Shown here piece by piece: positions 38,731 to 47,849 of a stretch of DNA of 64,000 bases. Numbering within the stretch: the stretch's first letter is position 1; every line of letters begins with the position of its first letter. Where the stretch lies: assembly GCA_009786075.1 (NCBI GenBank), contig WQTX01000003.1, positions 16,308 to 80,307 on the forward strand, read 5' to 3'. A program made the position numbers and the translations under genes. The notes under the pieces were generated by a model. It did no database searches. It had not been told where the DNA came from and saw only the letters and a list, made by a program, of their open reading frames with translations. Source of the stretch: Bacteroidota bacterium (GTDB taxonomy: Bacteria; Bacteroidota; Bacteroidia; Bacteroidales; UBA1715).

Positions 38731-39204
38731 TTATTTAATTTCAAACTCTGTATATAAATCAAAACAAATAACATCAGCTACAGAAGGATTATAAGATACA
38801 CTAAAATCTTTAACATATCTGTATTTTCCTTTCTTTTTCCCGTACGATAAATAATTAGGCATTCTTTTGTCGATTTCACCAGCCGAAAGACCAAGTAGCA
38901 TCTGTGAAAATTGTATATCTAATTTAACTTCCGTCCAATTTCCCTTATCAAAATATTCTAAAGAAAATTCGGTACCATAATGTAAAACACCATTTGTATG
39001 GTTTTCAATTATAAACTCCACAGGCGAATCTAAAAAACCACTTTCAGGCGAATAATACATTCTTACAAACTCGGTTTCATTTATATCAAATCTTCCTTCT
39101 TTTGACGAATATGTTTTTCTTATATCTTCTTTTTCTTTACAGGCAGAAAAAATTCCTGTAAAAATCAGCAAAAATGCTGAAATGATAAAAATATTCTTTT
39201 TCAT
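38731..39204 (-). CDS. Lipoprotein with Ig-like fold (tandem paralogue 1)
   Basis: FTGIFSACKEKEDIRKTYSSKEGRFDINETEFVRM; paralogous to the next gene. Confidence 0.65.
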   Translation of the reverse strand: MKKNIFIISAFLLIFTGIFSACKEKEDIRKTYSSKEGRFDINETEFVRMYYSPESGFLDSPVEFIIENHTNGVLHYGTEFSLEYFDKGNWTEVKLDIQFSQMLLGLSAGEIDKRMPNYLSYGKKKGKYRYVKDFSVSYNPSVADVICFDLYTEFEIK

Positions 39205-39213
39205 AATCATTTT

Positions 39214-39702
39214 TTATTTAATTTCAAATTCTGTACTCAATTTAATATCACCACTCACATCTTCGAAATGAAAATCACCATATAAAGTAAAATTTTTAGT
39301 TAGTCGATATTGACCTTTTTTATTGCTATTATATTCTTTAATTAATGGGAGTAAATAAATCTTTTCTTCGGTCGTTTTACCGGAAAACAAAATATGTCCA
39401 ACAAGGTTCCAACCAGGCAATTGTATTGAATCCCATTTGTTTTTATTTAAATATTCCAGTGAAAACCCGTAACCGTGCAATAAATCTTTTTCAGAATGGT
39501 TTTCAATTCTCAATATGTGCGATGAATTATTAGTTCCTTCCTCAGGCAATATCTGCATCGTTACAAATTCGTTTTCATTTAAATAAAATCTTCCTTCTTT
39601 TATTGAATATACTTTTCTTATATCTTCTTTTTCTTTACAGGCAGAAAAACTTCCTGCAAAAATCAGCAAAAATGCTGAAATGATAAAAATATTTGTTTTC
39701 AT
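39214..39702 (-). CDS. Lipoprotein with Ig-like fold (tandem paralogue 2)
   Basis: FAGSFSACKEKEDIRKVYSIKEGRFYLNENEFVTM. Confidence 0.65.
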   Translation of the reverse strand: MKTNIFIISAFLLIFAGSFSACKEKEDIRKVYSIKEGRFYLNENEFVTMQILPEEGTNNSSHILRIENHSEKDLLHGYGFSLEYLNKNKWDSIQLPGWNLVGHILFSGKTTEEKIYLLPLIKEYNSNKKGQYRLTKNFTLYGDFHFEDVSGDIKLSTEFEIK

Positions 39703-39715
39703 ACTTACCCTCCTC

Positions 39716-40762
39716 TTATTTATTTTCCACTTCCGAAAGTCGTTGTTCTATTTCTATAATATACAAAGTCAATTCCTCAATTTTTTTCAACAACAACGCA
39801 TTCATTTCGCTCAAGTTTATGCCTTCGCTTTCCATTTCGGCAGCAGGTGCTACTTCGGGTAGGTGTTTGTTGGTTTTTACAAATGTGCTTAATTCGCTCA
39901 AAGGCATAAGTTTGTAATCTTTTTCAAATACGTAATCGCAGCCTTGGGTAAGGCATACTTTTACTTCGTGGGCGCGAATAATTCCGTTTACATCAAGTTT
40001 TACAGTAGGGTTAGAGTAGCCGATGCCGACGTTGTCGGTAAAATAAGATTTACCTACAACGTGTAATTTTTGGCTTGGAGTTTCTGTGCCGAGTCCGAAA
40101 TCGCCGTTCATCACTACCACTTTGCCGCCGGTAAAATAACCTGCGTAGCGTGTTGTTACATGTGCACCCGTAACTTCTGAATATAAGCCATATACATTAT
40201 TGTAAGAGGAAGTTCCCGTTGCATTAACTAATAAATACGCTCCATAAGCACTACCTCCAAACGAAGTATTCAATGCATTGTCTGAATAAATTCCATACAT
40301 ATTACTGCTATATCCTGAACTTGTATTTTTTGAATAAATTCCATATACATTTCCAGAAAAAGGATTGTATTCATTATCAACATACAAACCATATAACGGC
40401 AAACCACTTGTATAACCTGAATATCCTTGCTGTGTATTTTTAATGTATGCTCCATATAACGATGCAAACCTTGAAAGGTTTGTGTTTTTTGCATATAAGC
40501 CATACAAAGGTTTTGCTAAATTAGCATTTGAATTATACAGTGTGCTATGCAAGCCAAATGTGGTATCGGTTGCTGATATTGTATTGTTCAATAGTAATTT
40601 TGCTTTGGGGTTTACCGTTGTGCCAATAGCTGCATTTGCCGTTGTGGGAGTGAGTATGGCTGAGTTTGTACCAAAACTCCAACCTCCAGTTTGTGCAAAA
40701 ACCGTAGCAGTTATAAAACTAAGGAATAAAAAAATTGCTGATTGTTTTAAATGTTTTTTCAT
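39716..40762 (-). CDS. Exported YGxY-repeat protein with tail-fibre-like C-terminal module
   Basis: LYGLYAKN, LYGAYIKN, LYGLYVDN, VYGIYSKN, MYGIYSDN, AYGAYLL, VYGLYSEV repeats; C-terminus LMPLSELSTFVKTNKHLPEVAPAAEMESEGINLSEMNALLLKKIEELTLYIIE. Confidence 0.75.
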   Translation of the reverse strand: MKKHLKQSAIFLFLSFITATVFAQTGGWSFGTNSAILTPTTANAAIGTTVNPKAKLLLNNTISATDTTFGLHSTLYNSNANLAKPLYGLYAKNTNLSRFASLYGAYIKNTQQGYSGYTSGLPLYGLYVDNEYNPFSGNVYGIYSKNTSSGYSSNMYGIYSDNALNTSFGGSAYGAYLLVNATGTSSYNNVYGLYSEVTGAHVTTRYAGYFTGGKVVVMNGDFGLGTETPSQKLHVVGKSYFTDNVGIGYSNPTVKLDVNGIIRAHEVKVCLTQGCDYVFEKDYKLMPLSELSTFVKTNKHLPEVAPAAEMESEGINLSEMNALLLKKIEELTLYIIEIEQRLSEVENK

Positions 40763-41088
40763 AAGATTTTGGGTTTTAAAATTTGTATAAGAGAATTTGC
40801 TTTGTGTTAATTGGAAATTACTACAATGATAATAAATATTTTAAATTTTTACAATCATTTGCTTTTTTATTTTGTCATAAACAATTGTTTTGCTTGTAAG
40901 TTATTTATTTTCAGGGTTTTTCATTTTGCGCTATCGCTCCCAAATGGTAGCTAACCCGTAAATATGTGCATTTGTACAGTTTGTAAAGAAACAACATTAA
41001 TTCATTACTCATTGTTACTTTTTCGAGAAAATAAATACTATTCCGGAAATAATTGTTACTTTTACGGAAAATTTAATCACACAAAACT

Positions 41089-41472
41089 ATGGAAGAGATA
41101 TTGCAACAAATCAAAGACATACGAAACGTAAAAGGTTTTTCGCATGAATACATGGCAAATGAATTGAAAATGTCAACTTCTGCCTATCGAAAAATAGAAA
41201 GCAACGAAACCAAGTTAACGGTTGAACGCTTATTTCAACTTGCGGAAATTTTACAAACTCCCGTAAATAAAATTCTTGGTGATAAACATTCCAATGTTTT
41301 CTACAATAACAATTATAATGATAGCGGAACATTTAATACTTTTGCTGAAGTTGAACATTACTATCATCAAGAAAATAAAGAAACCACGCAAAAATTAATT
41401 CAAACTATGGAGCAAGAAATAGGGCATTTGCGGGAAGAGATTATTTTTTTGCGGGAAATGGCAAGGAAATAA
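41089..41472 (+). CDS. XRE-family HTH regulator
   Basis: IRNVKGFSHEYMANELKMSTSAYRKIESNETKLTVERLFQLAEIL; coiled-coil C-terminus. Confidence 0.85.
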   Translation: MEEILQQIKDIRNVKGFSHEYMANELKMSTSAYRKIESNETKLTVERLFQLAEILQTPVNKILGDKHSNVFYNNNYNDSGTFNTFAEVEHYYHQENKETTQKLIQTMEQEIGHLREEIIFLREMARK

Positions 41473-41524
41473 ATGGTAAATTATACTATATTTGCAATTG
41501 TAAAATAGTAATTGAATATTGGTT

Positions 41525-43093
41525 ATGAATACAATAAGAAAACTGCCTATTGGCGTACAAGATTTTGAGTATCTGCGTACAAATAACTTTTTGTATGTAG
41601 ATAAAACGCAATATATTTATCAATTACTGCAAGGGAAACCTTACTTTCTCGGTCGCCCGCGCAGGTTTGGCAAAAGTTTGTTTCTTTCAACGCTCAAAGC
41701 CTATTTTGAAGGCAAAAAAGAACTTTTTGAAGGTCTGAAAATTGCCGAATTGGAGACTGATTGGACAAAATATCCTGTTATTTATATTGATTTTAATGTT
41801 GGATTGTTTATCAACGCCGAAAATGTGTCGGAACGCATCGAAGAAATGATGGACGAACTAAAAGTGCTGTGGAGTCTAAACAAAGAAAGTGGCACCATAC
41901 CTTCGCTCTTTCAAAAAATTATTAGAGCAGCACACGAGCAAACAGGCAAGCCGGTAGTGGTACTTATTGATGAATACGACAAACCACTAATAAACACAAT
42001 GGATAATGAAGAGGAAAATGAAAAAATCAAACTCATTTTAAAATCATTCTATGGCGTTTTGAAAAGTAATGATGCTTACCTGCGTTTTGTTTTCCTCACC
42101 GGCGTAACAAAATTCTCAAAAGTCAGCATTTTTAGCGATTTAAACCACCTGACCGATATTAGTTTAGACGAAAAATTCGCCGAGATTTGTGGAATTTCAG
42201 AAGCCGAATTATTGCAAAATTTCCAACCCGAAATTCAAGCATTGGCAGAACGCCGAAAATTGACATACGAACAAGCAACCGCAAAACTAAAACAACTGTA
42301 TGACGGTTATCATTTTGCCAAAGAAAGTGCTGATATGTACAACCCTTTTAGCTTGTTAAATACCTTTGCAAAATTAGATTTTGCCTATTATTGGTTTGCC
42401 ACAGGTACGCCTACTTTTTTGGCAAAAACATTACGTTATCAAAATTTTGATATTCGCAAATTTGACAACGATGTTTTAATTTCAGCAAATTCAATAATGG
42501 ATTATCGTGCAGAGGGCGGAAATCTTATACCGTTGCTTTATCAGAGCGGATATTTGACAATAAAATCCTATAACCAAAAATTTAATTCTTATGTATTAGG
42601 TTTTCCCAACGAAGAAGTAAAATATGGTTTTTTAAATGAACTTTTGCCGGCGTTTGTGCAAACACCCATTACAACAGGGAATTTTTCTGTTGTGGAATTT
42701 TCACAACAAATAGAAAATAATGATATTGAGGGTTTTATGACCTCTCTAAAAGCATTTTTTGCAGCAATTCCTTACGATGCCATAAAACAAGAACACCGAG
42801 ATGAACAATATTATCAACACGTTTTTTATTTGCTTTTTACTTTGATTGGCGAATTTGTACAAACCGAAGTAAAAAACAATAAAGGCAGAGCCGATGCTGT
42901 TGTAAAAACAGCCGATAGTATTTATGTTTTCGAGTTCAAAATGGACGACAACGCCACTGCCGAAGATGCCCTCGCACAAATTAACAGCAAAGATTACGCA
43001 ATTCCCTACACCGCAGACAATAGAAAAATTGTAAAAATTGGAGTGGAATTTTCGCAAACGGAAAGAGGTGTAATACGTTGGTTAATAGAGTAA
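41525..43093 (+). CDS. AAA-ATPase-like / PD-(D/E)XK nuclease superfamily protein (DUF1703-type)
   Basis: LPIGVQDFEYLRTNNFLYVDKTQYIYQLL, FLGRPRRFGKSLFLSTLKAYFEGKKELF, VVLIDEYDKPLI; C-terminal GRADAVVKTADSIYVFEFKMD. Confidence 0.92.
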   Translation: MNTIRKLPIGVQDFEYLRTNNFLYVDKTQYIYQLLQGKPYFLGRPRRFGKSLFLSTLKAYFEGKKELFEGLKIAELETDWTKYPVIYIDFNVGLFINAENVSERIEEMMDELKVLWSLNKESGTIPSLFQKIIRAAHEQTGKPVVVLIDEYDKPLINTMDNEEENEKIKLILKSFYGVLKSNDAYLRFVFLTGVTKFSKVSIFSDLNHLTDISLDEKFAEICGISEAELLQNFQPEIQALAERRKLTYEQATAKLKQLYDGYHFAKESADMYNPFSLLNTFAKLDFAYYWFATGTPTFLAKTLRYQNFDIRKFDNDVLISANSIMDYRAEGGNLIPLLYQSGYLTIKSYNQKFNSYVLGFPNEEVKYGFLNELLPAFVQTPITTGNFSVVEFSQQIENNDIEGFMTSLKAFFAAIPYDAIKQEHRDEQYYQHVFYLLFTLIGEFVQTEVKNNKGRADAVVKTADSIYVFEFKMDDNATAEDALAQINSKDYAIPYTADNRKIVKIGVEFSQTERGVIRWLIE

Positions 43094-43126
43094 AAAGATA
43101 AGAAACGAACAGAAAAACGACATATC

Positions 43127-44068
43127 ATGCAAATTTCAGTTGTAATACCATTGCTGAACGAAGAAGAATCAATTCCCGAATTGTGTTCGTGGATTGACGA
43201 GGTAATGAAAAAGCATTCATTTTCGTACGAAATAATTCTTGTGGACGACGGCAGCACCGACAATTCGTGGCACGCAATAGAACAATGCGCCGTAAAAAAT
43301 GCCAACATAAAAGGTATTAAATTCCAACGGAATTACGGAAAATCGGGCGGCTTATACAAGGGTTTCGAGGCAGCGCAGGGCGATGTGGTTATTACCATGG
43401 ACGCCGACCTGCAAGACAGCCCCGAAGAAATTCCCGAACTCTACCGCATGATAACAGAGGAAGGCTACGATTTGGTGTCGGGCTGGAAAAAGAAACGCTA
43501 CGACCCGCTGCTTACCAAAAATTTGCCGAGTAAATTTTATAACGCCACCGTACGTTTGTTTACCGGTATACGCCTGCACGATTTTAATTGCGGACTGAAA
43601 GCCTACAAACGCCAAGTGGTAAAAAGCGTGGAAGTGTACGGCGAAATGCACCGCTATATGCCGGTGCTGGCAAAATGGGCAGGTTTCAAAAAAATAGGCG
43701 AAAAAGTGGTGCAGCACCAAGAACGCAAGTACGGCACAAGTAAATTCGGTATGGAACGTTTTATTCGAGGTCCGCTCGACTTACTGTCGGTGCTGTTTAT
43801 TGCAAAATTCAGCAAACGCCCCATGCACTTGTTTGGCGGTATGGGTGTGATTTGTTTCGTTGCCGGAGCTATTATTCTGGCATATTTATCGTATATGAAA
43901 ATAGCCCTGTCGGTGTATAATATGACTCAACGACCATTGTTTTACTTGGGAATTGTGTGTTTGATTGTTGGCTTCCAATTGTTCCTGACCGGATTTTTGG
44001 CGGAATTGATTTCGCGGTCGGCGGCGAGTAAAAATGAGTATTTGTGTGAAAAAAAACTGAATACATAA
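43127..44068 (+). CDS. Glycosyltransferase family 2 (DPM1/ArnC-like) with two TM helices
   Basis: VVIPLLNEEESIPEL, LVDDGSTDNSW, MDADLQDSPEEIPEL, RKYGTSKFGMERFIRGPLDLL. Confidence 0.92.
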   Translation: MQISVVIPLLNEEESIPELCSWIDEVMKKHSFSYEIILVDDGSTDNSWHAIEQCAVKNANIKGIKFQRNYGKSGGLYKGFEAAQGDVVITMDADLQDSPEEIPELYRMITEEGYDLVSGWKKKRYDPLLTKNLPSKFYNATVRLFTGIRLHDFNCGLKAYKRQVVKSVEVYGEMHRYMPVLAKWAGFKKIGEKVVQHQERKYGTSKFGMERFIRGPLDLLSVLFIAKFSKRPMHLFGGMGVICFVAGAIILAYLSYMKIALSVYNMTQRPLFYLGIVCLIVGFQLFLTGFLAELISRSAASKNEYLCEKKLNT

Positions 44069-44243
44069 AAAGCCCCCTAAATCCCCCTCAAGGGGGACTT
44101 AAACAAACTTTTCCAAAGTTTAGAACTTTGGAAAAGTTACAGTTGCGAAACAAAGAAAACAAGTAAATAAGATGACAAATAAACAAGATAAAAACAACTC
44201 TGTTCCTTCTCCTCCCCTTGAGGGGGAGGCTGGGAGGGGGCTT
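44069..44243. repeat. Family A element with family C palindrome nested inside
   Basis: aaagccccctaaatccccctcaagggggactt[aaacaaacttttccaaagtttagaactttggaaaagttac]...ccttctcctccccttgagggggaggctgggagggggcttt. Confidence 0.93.
44106..44138. repeat. Short palindrome, family C, nested in family A
   Basis: aacttttccaaagtttagaactttggaaaagtt identical to 5288-5320. Confidence 0.93.
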
Positions 44244-45371
44244 TCTTTCCTCAGCATAGCTCCCGCATACCCCCTACGCGGCGGCATAGCCGATTTCAAC
44301 GAAGCACTTACCCGCAGTTTGTGCGCACAAGGTTTCGATGCTTCTATAATTTCGTATGGTAAGCAATACCCCTCGTTGCTTTTTCCGGGTAGAACGCAGT
44401 TTTCCACATCGACTGCGCCAACAGATTTACGTATTGCAACACTGCTTCATTCCTACAATCCGTTCAATTGGCGGAAGGTTGCAAATTACATTGTGAACGA
44501 AAATCCTAATGTTCTGTTACTGCATTTTTGGATGCCGTTTTTTGCGCCTGCGCTTGGATCTATTGCCAAACGAGTAAAAAAATGTCTTCCGCAGGTTACA
44601 ATTTGCGCTGTGTGCCACAATTTTTTGCCGCACGAACGTTCACGGTTCGATGCTGCTCTTGCAACATATTTTGCCAAACGTTGCGATTGTTTTGTAGCAA
44701 TGTCGCAATCGGTATTGTCTGATATACAGGAATTTGCCCCCGACAAAAAAGCGATTTATACACCGCACCCCATGTACGATAATTTTGGCGAAGCCGTAAG
44801 CAAAACCGAAGCTGCCGAAGCATTGAATTTGCCTGCCGATAAAAATTATGTGCTATTTTTCGGTTTGGTGCGCAAATACAAAGGGCTTGATTTACTCTTG
44901 CAAGCATTTGCCAAAAAAGCATTAAACGATAAAAATATAATGCTGCTCGTAGCCGGCGAATTTTACGAAAACCCCGAAATTTACACCAAACAAATCGAAG
45001 AACTCGGCATTGCCGACAGGGTAATTATTCACAATGAATTTATTGTCCACGACCGTGTACGCCTGTATTTTTCGCTTGCCGATATTGTGGCGCAAACTTA
45101 CCACACGGCTACGCAAAGCGGCATTACGCAAATAGCCTTTCATTTCAATTTGCCCATGCTTGTAACCAATGTTGGCGGACTTTCGGAAATTGTGAAATAC
45201 CGCGAAATGGGCTATGTGTGTGAAAAAAATCCACAGGAAATAGCCGAAGCGCTTGCCGATTTTTATGAAAATAACCGTGCGGAAGATTTTAGAAAAGTGG
45301 TAATTGCCGAAAAACAAAAATACTCGTGGGAGCGGTTTGTGGAAATGTTGGAAAAAGTAATAAGTCGCTAA
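44172..45371 (+). CDS. Glycosyltransferase (GT-B, family 4-like); N-terminus encoded by repeat
   Basis: FLSIAPAYPLRGGIADFNEALTRSL, LFFGLVRKYKGLDLLLQAFAKK, leader MTNKQDKNNSVPSPPLEGEAGRGLS repeat-derived. Confidence 0.87.
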   Translation: MTNKQDKNNSVPSPPLEGEAGRGLSFLSIAPAYPLRGGIADFNEALTRSLCAQGFDASIISYGKQYPSLLFPGRTQFSTSTAPTDLRIATLLHSYNPFNWRKVANYIVNENPNVLLLHFWMPFFAPALGSIAKRVKKCLPQVTICAVCHNFLPHERSRFDAALATYFAKRCDCFVAMSQSVLSDIQEFAPDKKAIYTPHPMYDNFGEAVSKTEAAEALNLPADKNYVLFFGLVRKYKGLDLLLQAFAKKALNDKNIMLLVAGEFYENPEIYTKQIEELGIADRVIIHNEFIVHDRVRLYFSLADIVAQTYHTATQSGITQIAFHFNLPMLVTNVGGLSEIVKYREMGYVCEKNPQEIAEALADFYENNRAEDFRKVVIAEKQKYSWERFVEMLEKVISR

Positions 45372-45378
45372 AAAAATT

Positions 45379-47706
45379 ATGCAAAAAAATCCCACCCTCA
45401 TCAAACTCCTTTTCGTAAGCTTTGTAAGCCTACTCGGATTTTCGCAGTGTGTGATTACCAATAAAATTCCGGCAGACAAAAAATTACTCGTCAAAAATTC
45501 CATTTCGATTGATAACAGGAATATCTCGAGAGATGAATTGAGTACACATTTGTCGCAAAAACCTAACCGGCGGACGCTGTTTCTGCGTGCGGGCGCATGG
45601 GTGTATTTGAAAACCGAACATTCGCAAAAACGATTTCCTGTGTGGTTGAACAAAACGTTTGGCGAAGCGCCCGTGTACTACGATTCGCTTGCTACCCAAA
45701 AAAGCAAAGAACAGTTTCGCATTTTTTTAAACGAACGGGGTTTTTATGCTGCCGACATACAAGCGAGTTCGCGCCCACGAGGGCGGCACAATAAGAAAGT
45801 TGTTGTGCATTACGATATTTCCGCAGGCAATAAATATATGATTAGCTCAATTACGTATGCCATTGCCGACACAAATTTGCTCAAAATTGTAAAACAGCGG
45901 CGAAATGCAAATTCCACAATACTGACACCACCGGTTGCCTTCGATATTCAACTTTTGCAAAATGAGCAACGGCGTATGACACGCCAAATAACCGCTGCCG
46001 GTTATTTCGGATTTACCACCGACAATATTTTTTACACCGCCGACACGTCAAGGGGATTCAACGATGTACACCTCGAAATTAGCATAAAACCAAACGAAAA
46101 CGATGAGCAGGGTTTGTTTCGCAAGTACAAAATCGGCAACGTGCTGGTGTTTCCCGATTTCAATCCGAATGATGCCGTACGCCGCTCTGTGCGTTACGAT
46201 ACGCTCCGTTTGCGCGATTCGGTGTATTTTCTTTTTCACAATCCTCGTTTTTTGCGTCCGGTAGTGATTGATAGAATTAACACTATTCGTCCGGGTAATT
46301 TCTATAATAGTATAACCGTTGAACGTATGCAACGGCAATTAAGCCAAAATAAACTGTTTAAACTCACCACTATTTCGTTTGCCGAAACGCAAAAACCCGA
46401 CAGCACACAATTTGGCGAAATTGATTGCCGCATACAACTTACGCCTTTTGCCAAACAATCGGTAAGTGTTGAAATTGAAGGACTGACCACCAGCGGTGAT
46501 TGGGGGGCGGAACTTACGCTTAACTATACACATAGAAATATTTTCCGGGGTGCTGAAAATTTATTTGTTCGTACCCATACCAGAGGCGGACACAATCGAG
46601 CACTGCGTAGCGATAACGGAAAACGTCCGCTTTTCAACACCTACGAATTAGGATTTGAGGTAGGACTTGAAATTCCCAATTTTATTTCGCCCATAAAACC
46701 GCCCCACATGGACACACGCTACACGCCAAGTACAACCATTCGGGCGGCGTACAATATGAGCCAAACCGTAGATTACACCCGCCCCACATTTCAGGTAGGT
46801 TTTGGGTACCGGTGGAACGTTGACCGCAACACGCAGCATGTGCTCAATCCTATCGATATCAGCTATATCAAATACTCCAACAAATCGCAGCGGTTTTTGG
46901 ATTTTTTGAACAACAAAAGTTACTATAAATACAGTTTCGAGGATTATTTGATTTACAGCTCAAATTATTCTTATACATTTTATAATAAACCACAGTATGG
47001 CAATAGTTTACGTAATTTCCGCTACTTCAAACTATATGCCGAAACGGCTGGAAATCTCGTGTATGGAGTTTATAAACTTGCCGGAGCAACTACCAACGAA
47101 ACAGGTCGTTACGAAATGTTTGGGACGAATTTTGCGCAATATGTGAAAACCGAATTTGATTATCGTTACAATCAAACGCTCACACCGAAAGCTTCGAATG
47201 TGTACCGCATATATGCAGGTTTTGGTATTCCCTACGGAAATTCCGAAGCACTGCCAAGTGTGAAAAAATTCTATTCCGGCGGAGCAAGCAGTATGCGGGC
47301 GTGGGCAAGTCGCACGCTTGGTCCGGGCTCTTTTAACGACACCACGGGGCAACTGAAATTTTATTTGGGTGATGTGAAATTAGAGGCAAATTTTGAAACT
47401 CGTTTTCCGCTGTTTTGGATTTTCAACGGCGCATTCTTCGTTGATGCCGGTAATATTTGGGATTGGAAAAACACGGCAATGGACGGTGCCGAATTTTTCG
47501 TAAAATCGTTTTACAAACAAATAGCCATAGGCTCCGGCGTGGGGTTACGTTTAGATTTATCATTCCTGATGTTGCGTTTCGATTGGGGTTTGAAAGTAAA
47601 AGAGGCGTATAAAATTCCCGATACAAATTCGTCGTTTATTTGGGGCAATCGTCCAATGACCGGCAATGATTGGAATTTGACTTTTGCTATTGGGTATCCG
47701 TTTTAG
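45379..47706 (+). CDS. BamA/TamA-type outer membrane protein (surface antigen D15 family)
   Basis: POTRA-like N-terminal region, C-terminal barrel with FYSGGASSMRAWASRTLGPG and FFVDAGNIWD. Confidence 0.87.
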   Translation: MQKNPTLIKLLFVSFVSLLGFSQCVITNKIPADKKLLVKNSISIDNRNISRDELSTHLSQKPNRRTLFLRAGAWVYLKTEHSQKRFPVWLNKTFGEAPVYYDSLATQKSKEQFRIFLNERGFYAADIQASSRPRGRHNKKVVVHYDISAGNKYMISSITYAIADTNLLKIVKQRRNANSTILTPPVAFDIQLLQNEQRRMTRQITAAGYFGFTTDNIFYTADTSRGFNDVHLEISIKPNENDEQGLFRKYKIGNVLVFPDFNPNDAVRRSVRYDTLRLRDSVYFLFHNPRFLRPVVIDRINTIRPGNFYNSITVERMQRQLSQNKLFKLTTISFAETQKPDSTQFGEIDCRIQLTPFAKQSVSVEIEGLTTSGDWGAELTLNYTHRNIFRGAENLFVRTHTRGGHNRALRSDNGKRPLFNTYELGFEVGLEIPNFISPIKPPHMDTRYTPSTTIRAAYNMSQTVDYTRPTFQVGFGYRWNVDRNTQHVLNPIDISYIKYSNKSQRFLDFLNNKSYYKYSFEDYLIYSSNYSYTFYNKPQYGNSLRNFRYFKLYAETAGNLVYGVYKLAGATTNETGRYEMFGTNFAQYVKTEFDYRYNQTLTPKASNVYRIYAGFGIPYGNSEALPSVKKFYSGGASSMRAWASRTLGPGSFNDTTGQLKFYLGDVKLEANFETRFPLFWIFNGAFFVDAGNIWDWKNTAMDGAEFFVKSFYKQIAIGSGVGLRLDLSFLMLRFDWGLKVKEAYKIPDTNSSFIWGNRPMTGNDWNLTFAIGYPF

Positions 47707-47777
47707 TTAGGTACGAGGTTTTTAGATACGAGATACAAGGGTTTTAGATACAAAATAGATAAAACGCTACGCTGATA

Positions 47778-47803
47778 AAATTTATCGCCATAGGCATTTA
47801 TCT
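47778..47803. repeat. Left 26-bp inverted repeat flanking a GT2 gene
   Basis: aaatttatcgccataggcatttatct, exact reverse complement at 48820-48845. Confidence 0.92.
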
Positions 47804-47825
47804 TTTTTTGTTTCTAATTTATTAC

Positions 47826-47833
47826 TACTTTTG
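47826..47833 (+). promoter_or_regulatory. Candidate Bacteroidota -7 element upstream of a GT2 gene
   Basis: TACTTTTG, 16 bp before ATG 47850. Confidence 0.35.
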
Positions 47834-47849
47834 CAAAAAAATTACCCTA

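Noticed and set aside
44922-45653. 243-aa minus-strand ORF opposite GT4 and the bamA-like gene
   Set aside because: It spans two sense genes with clear domains; no family signature on the antisense strand.
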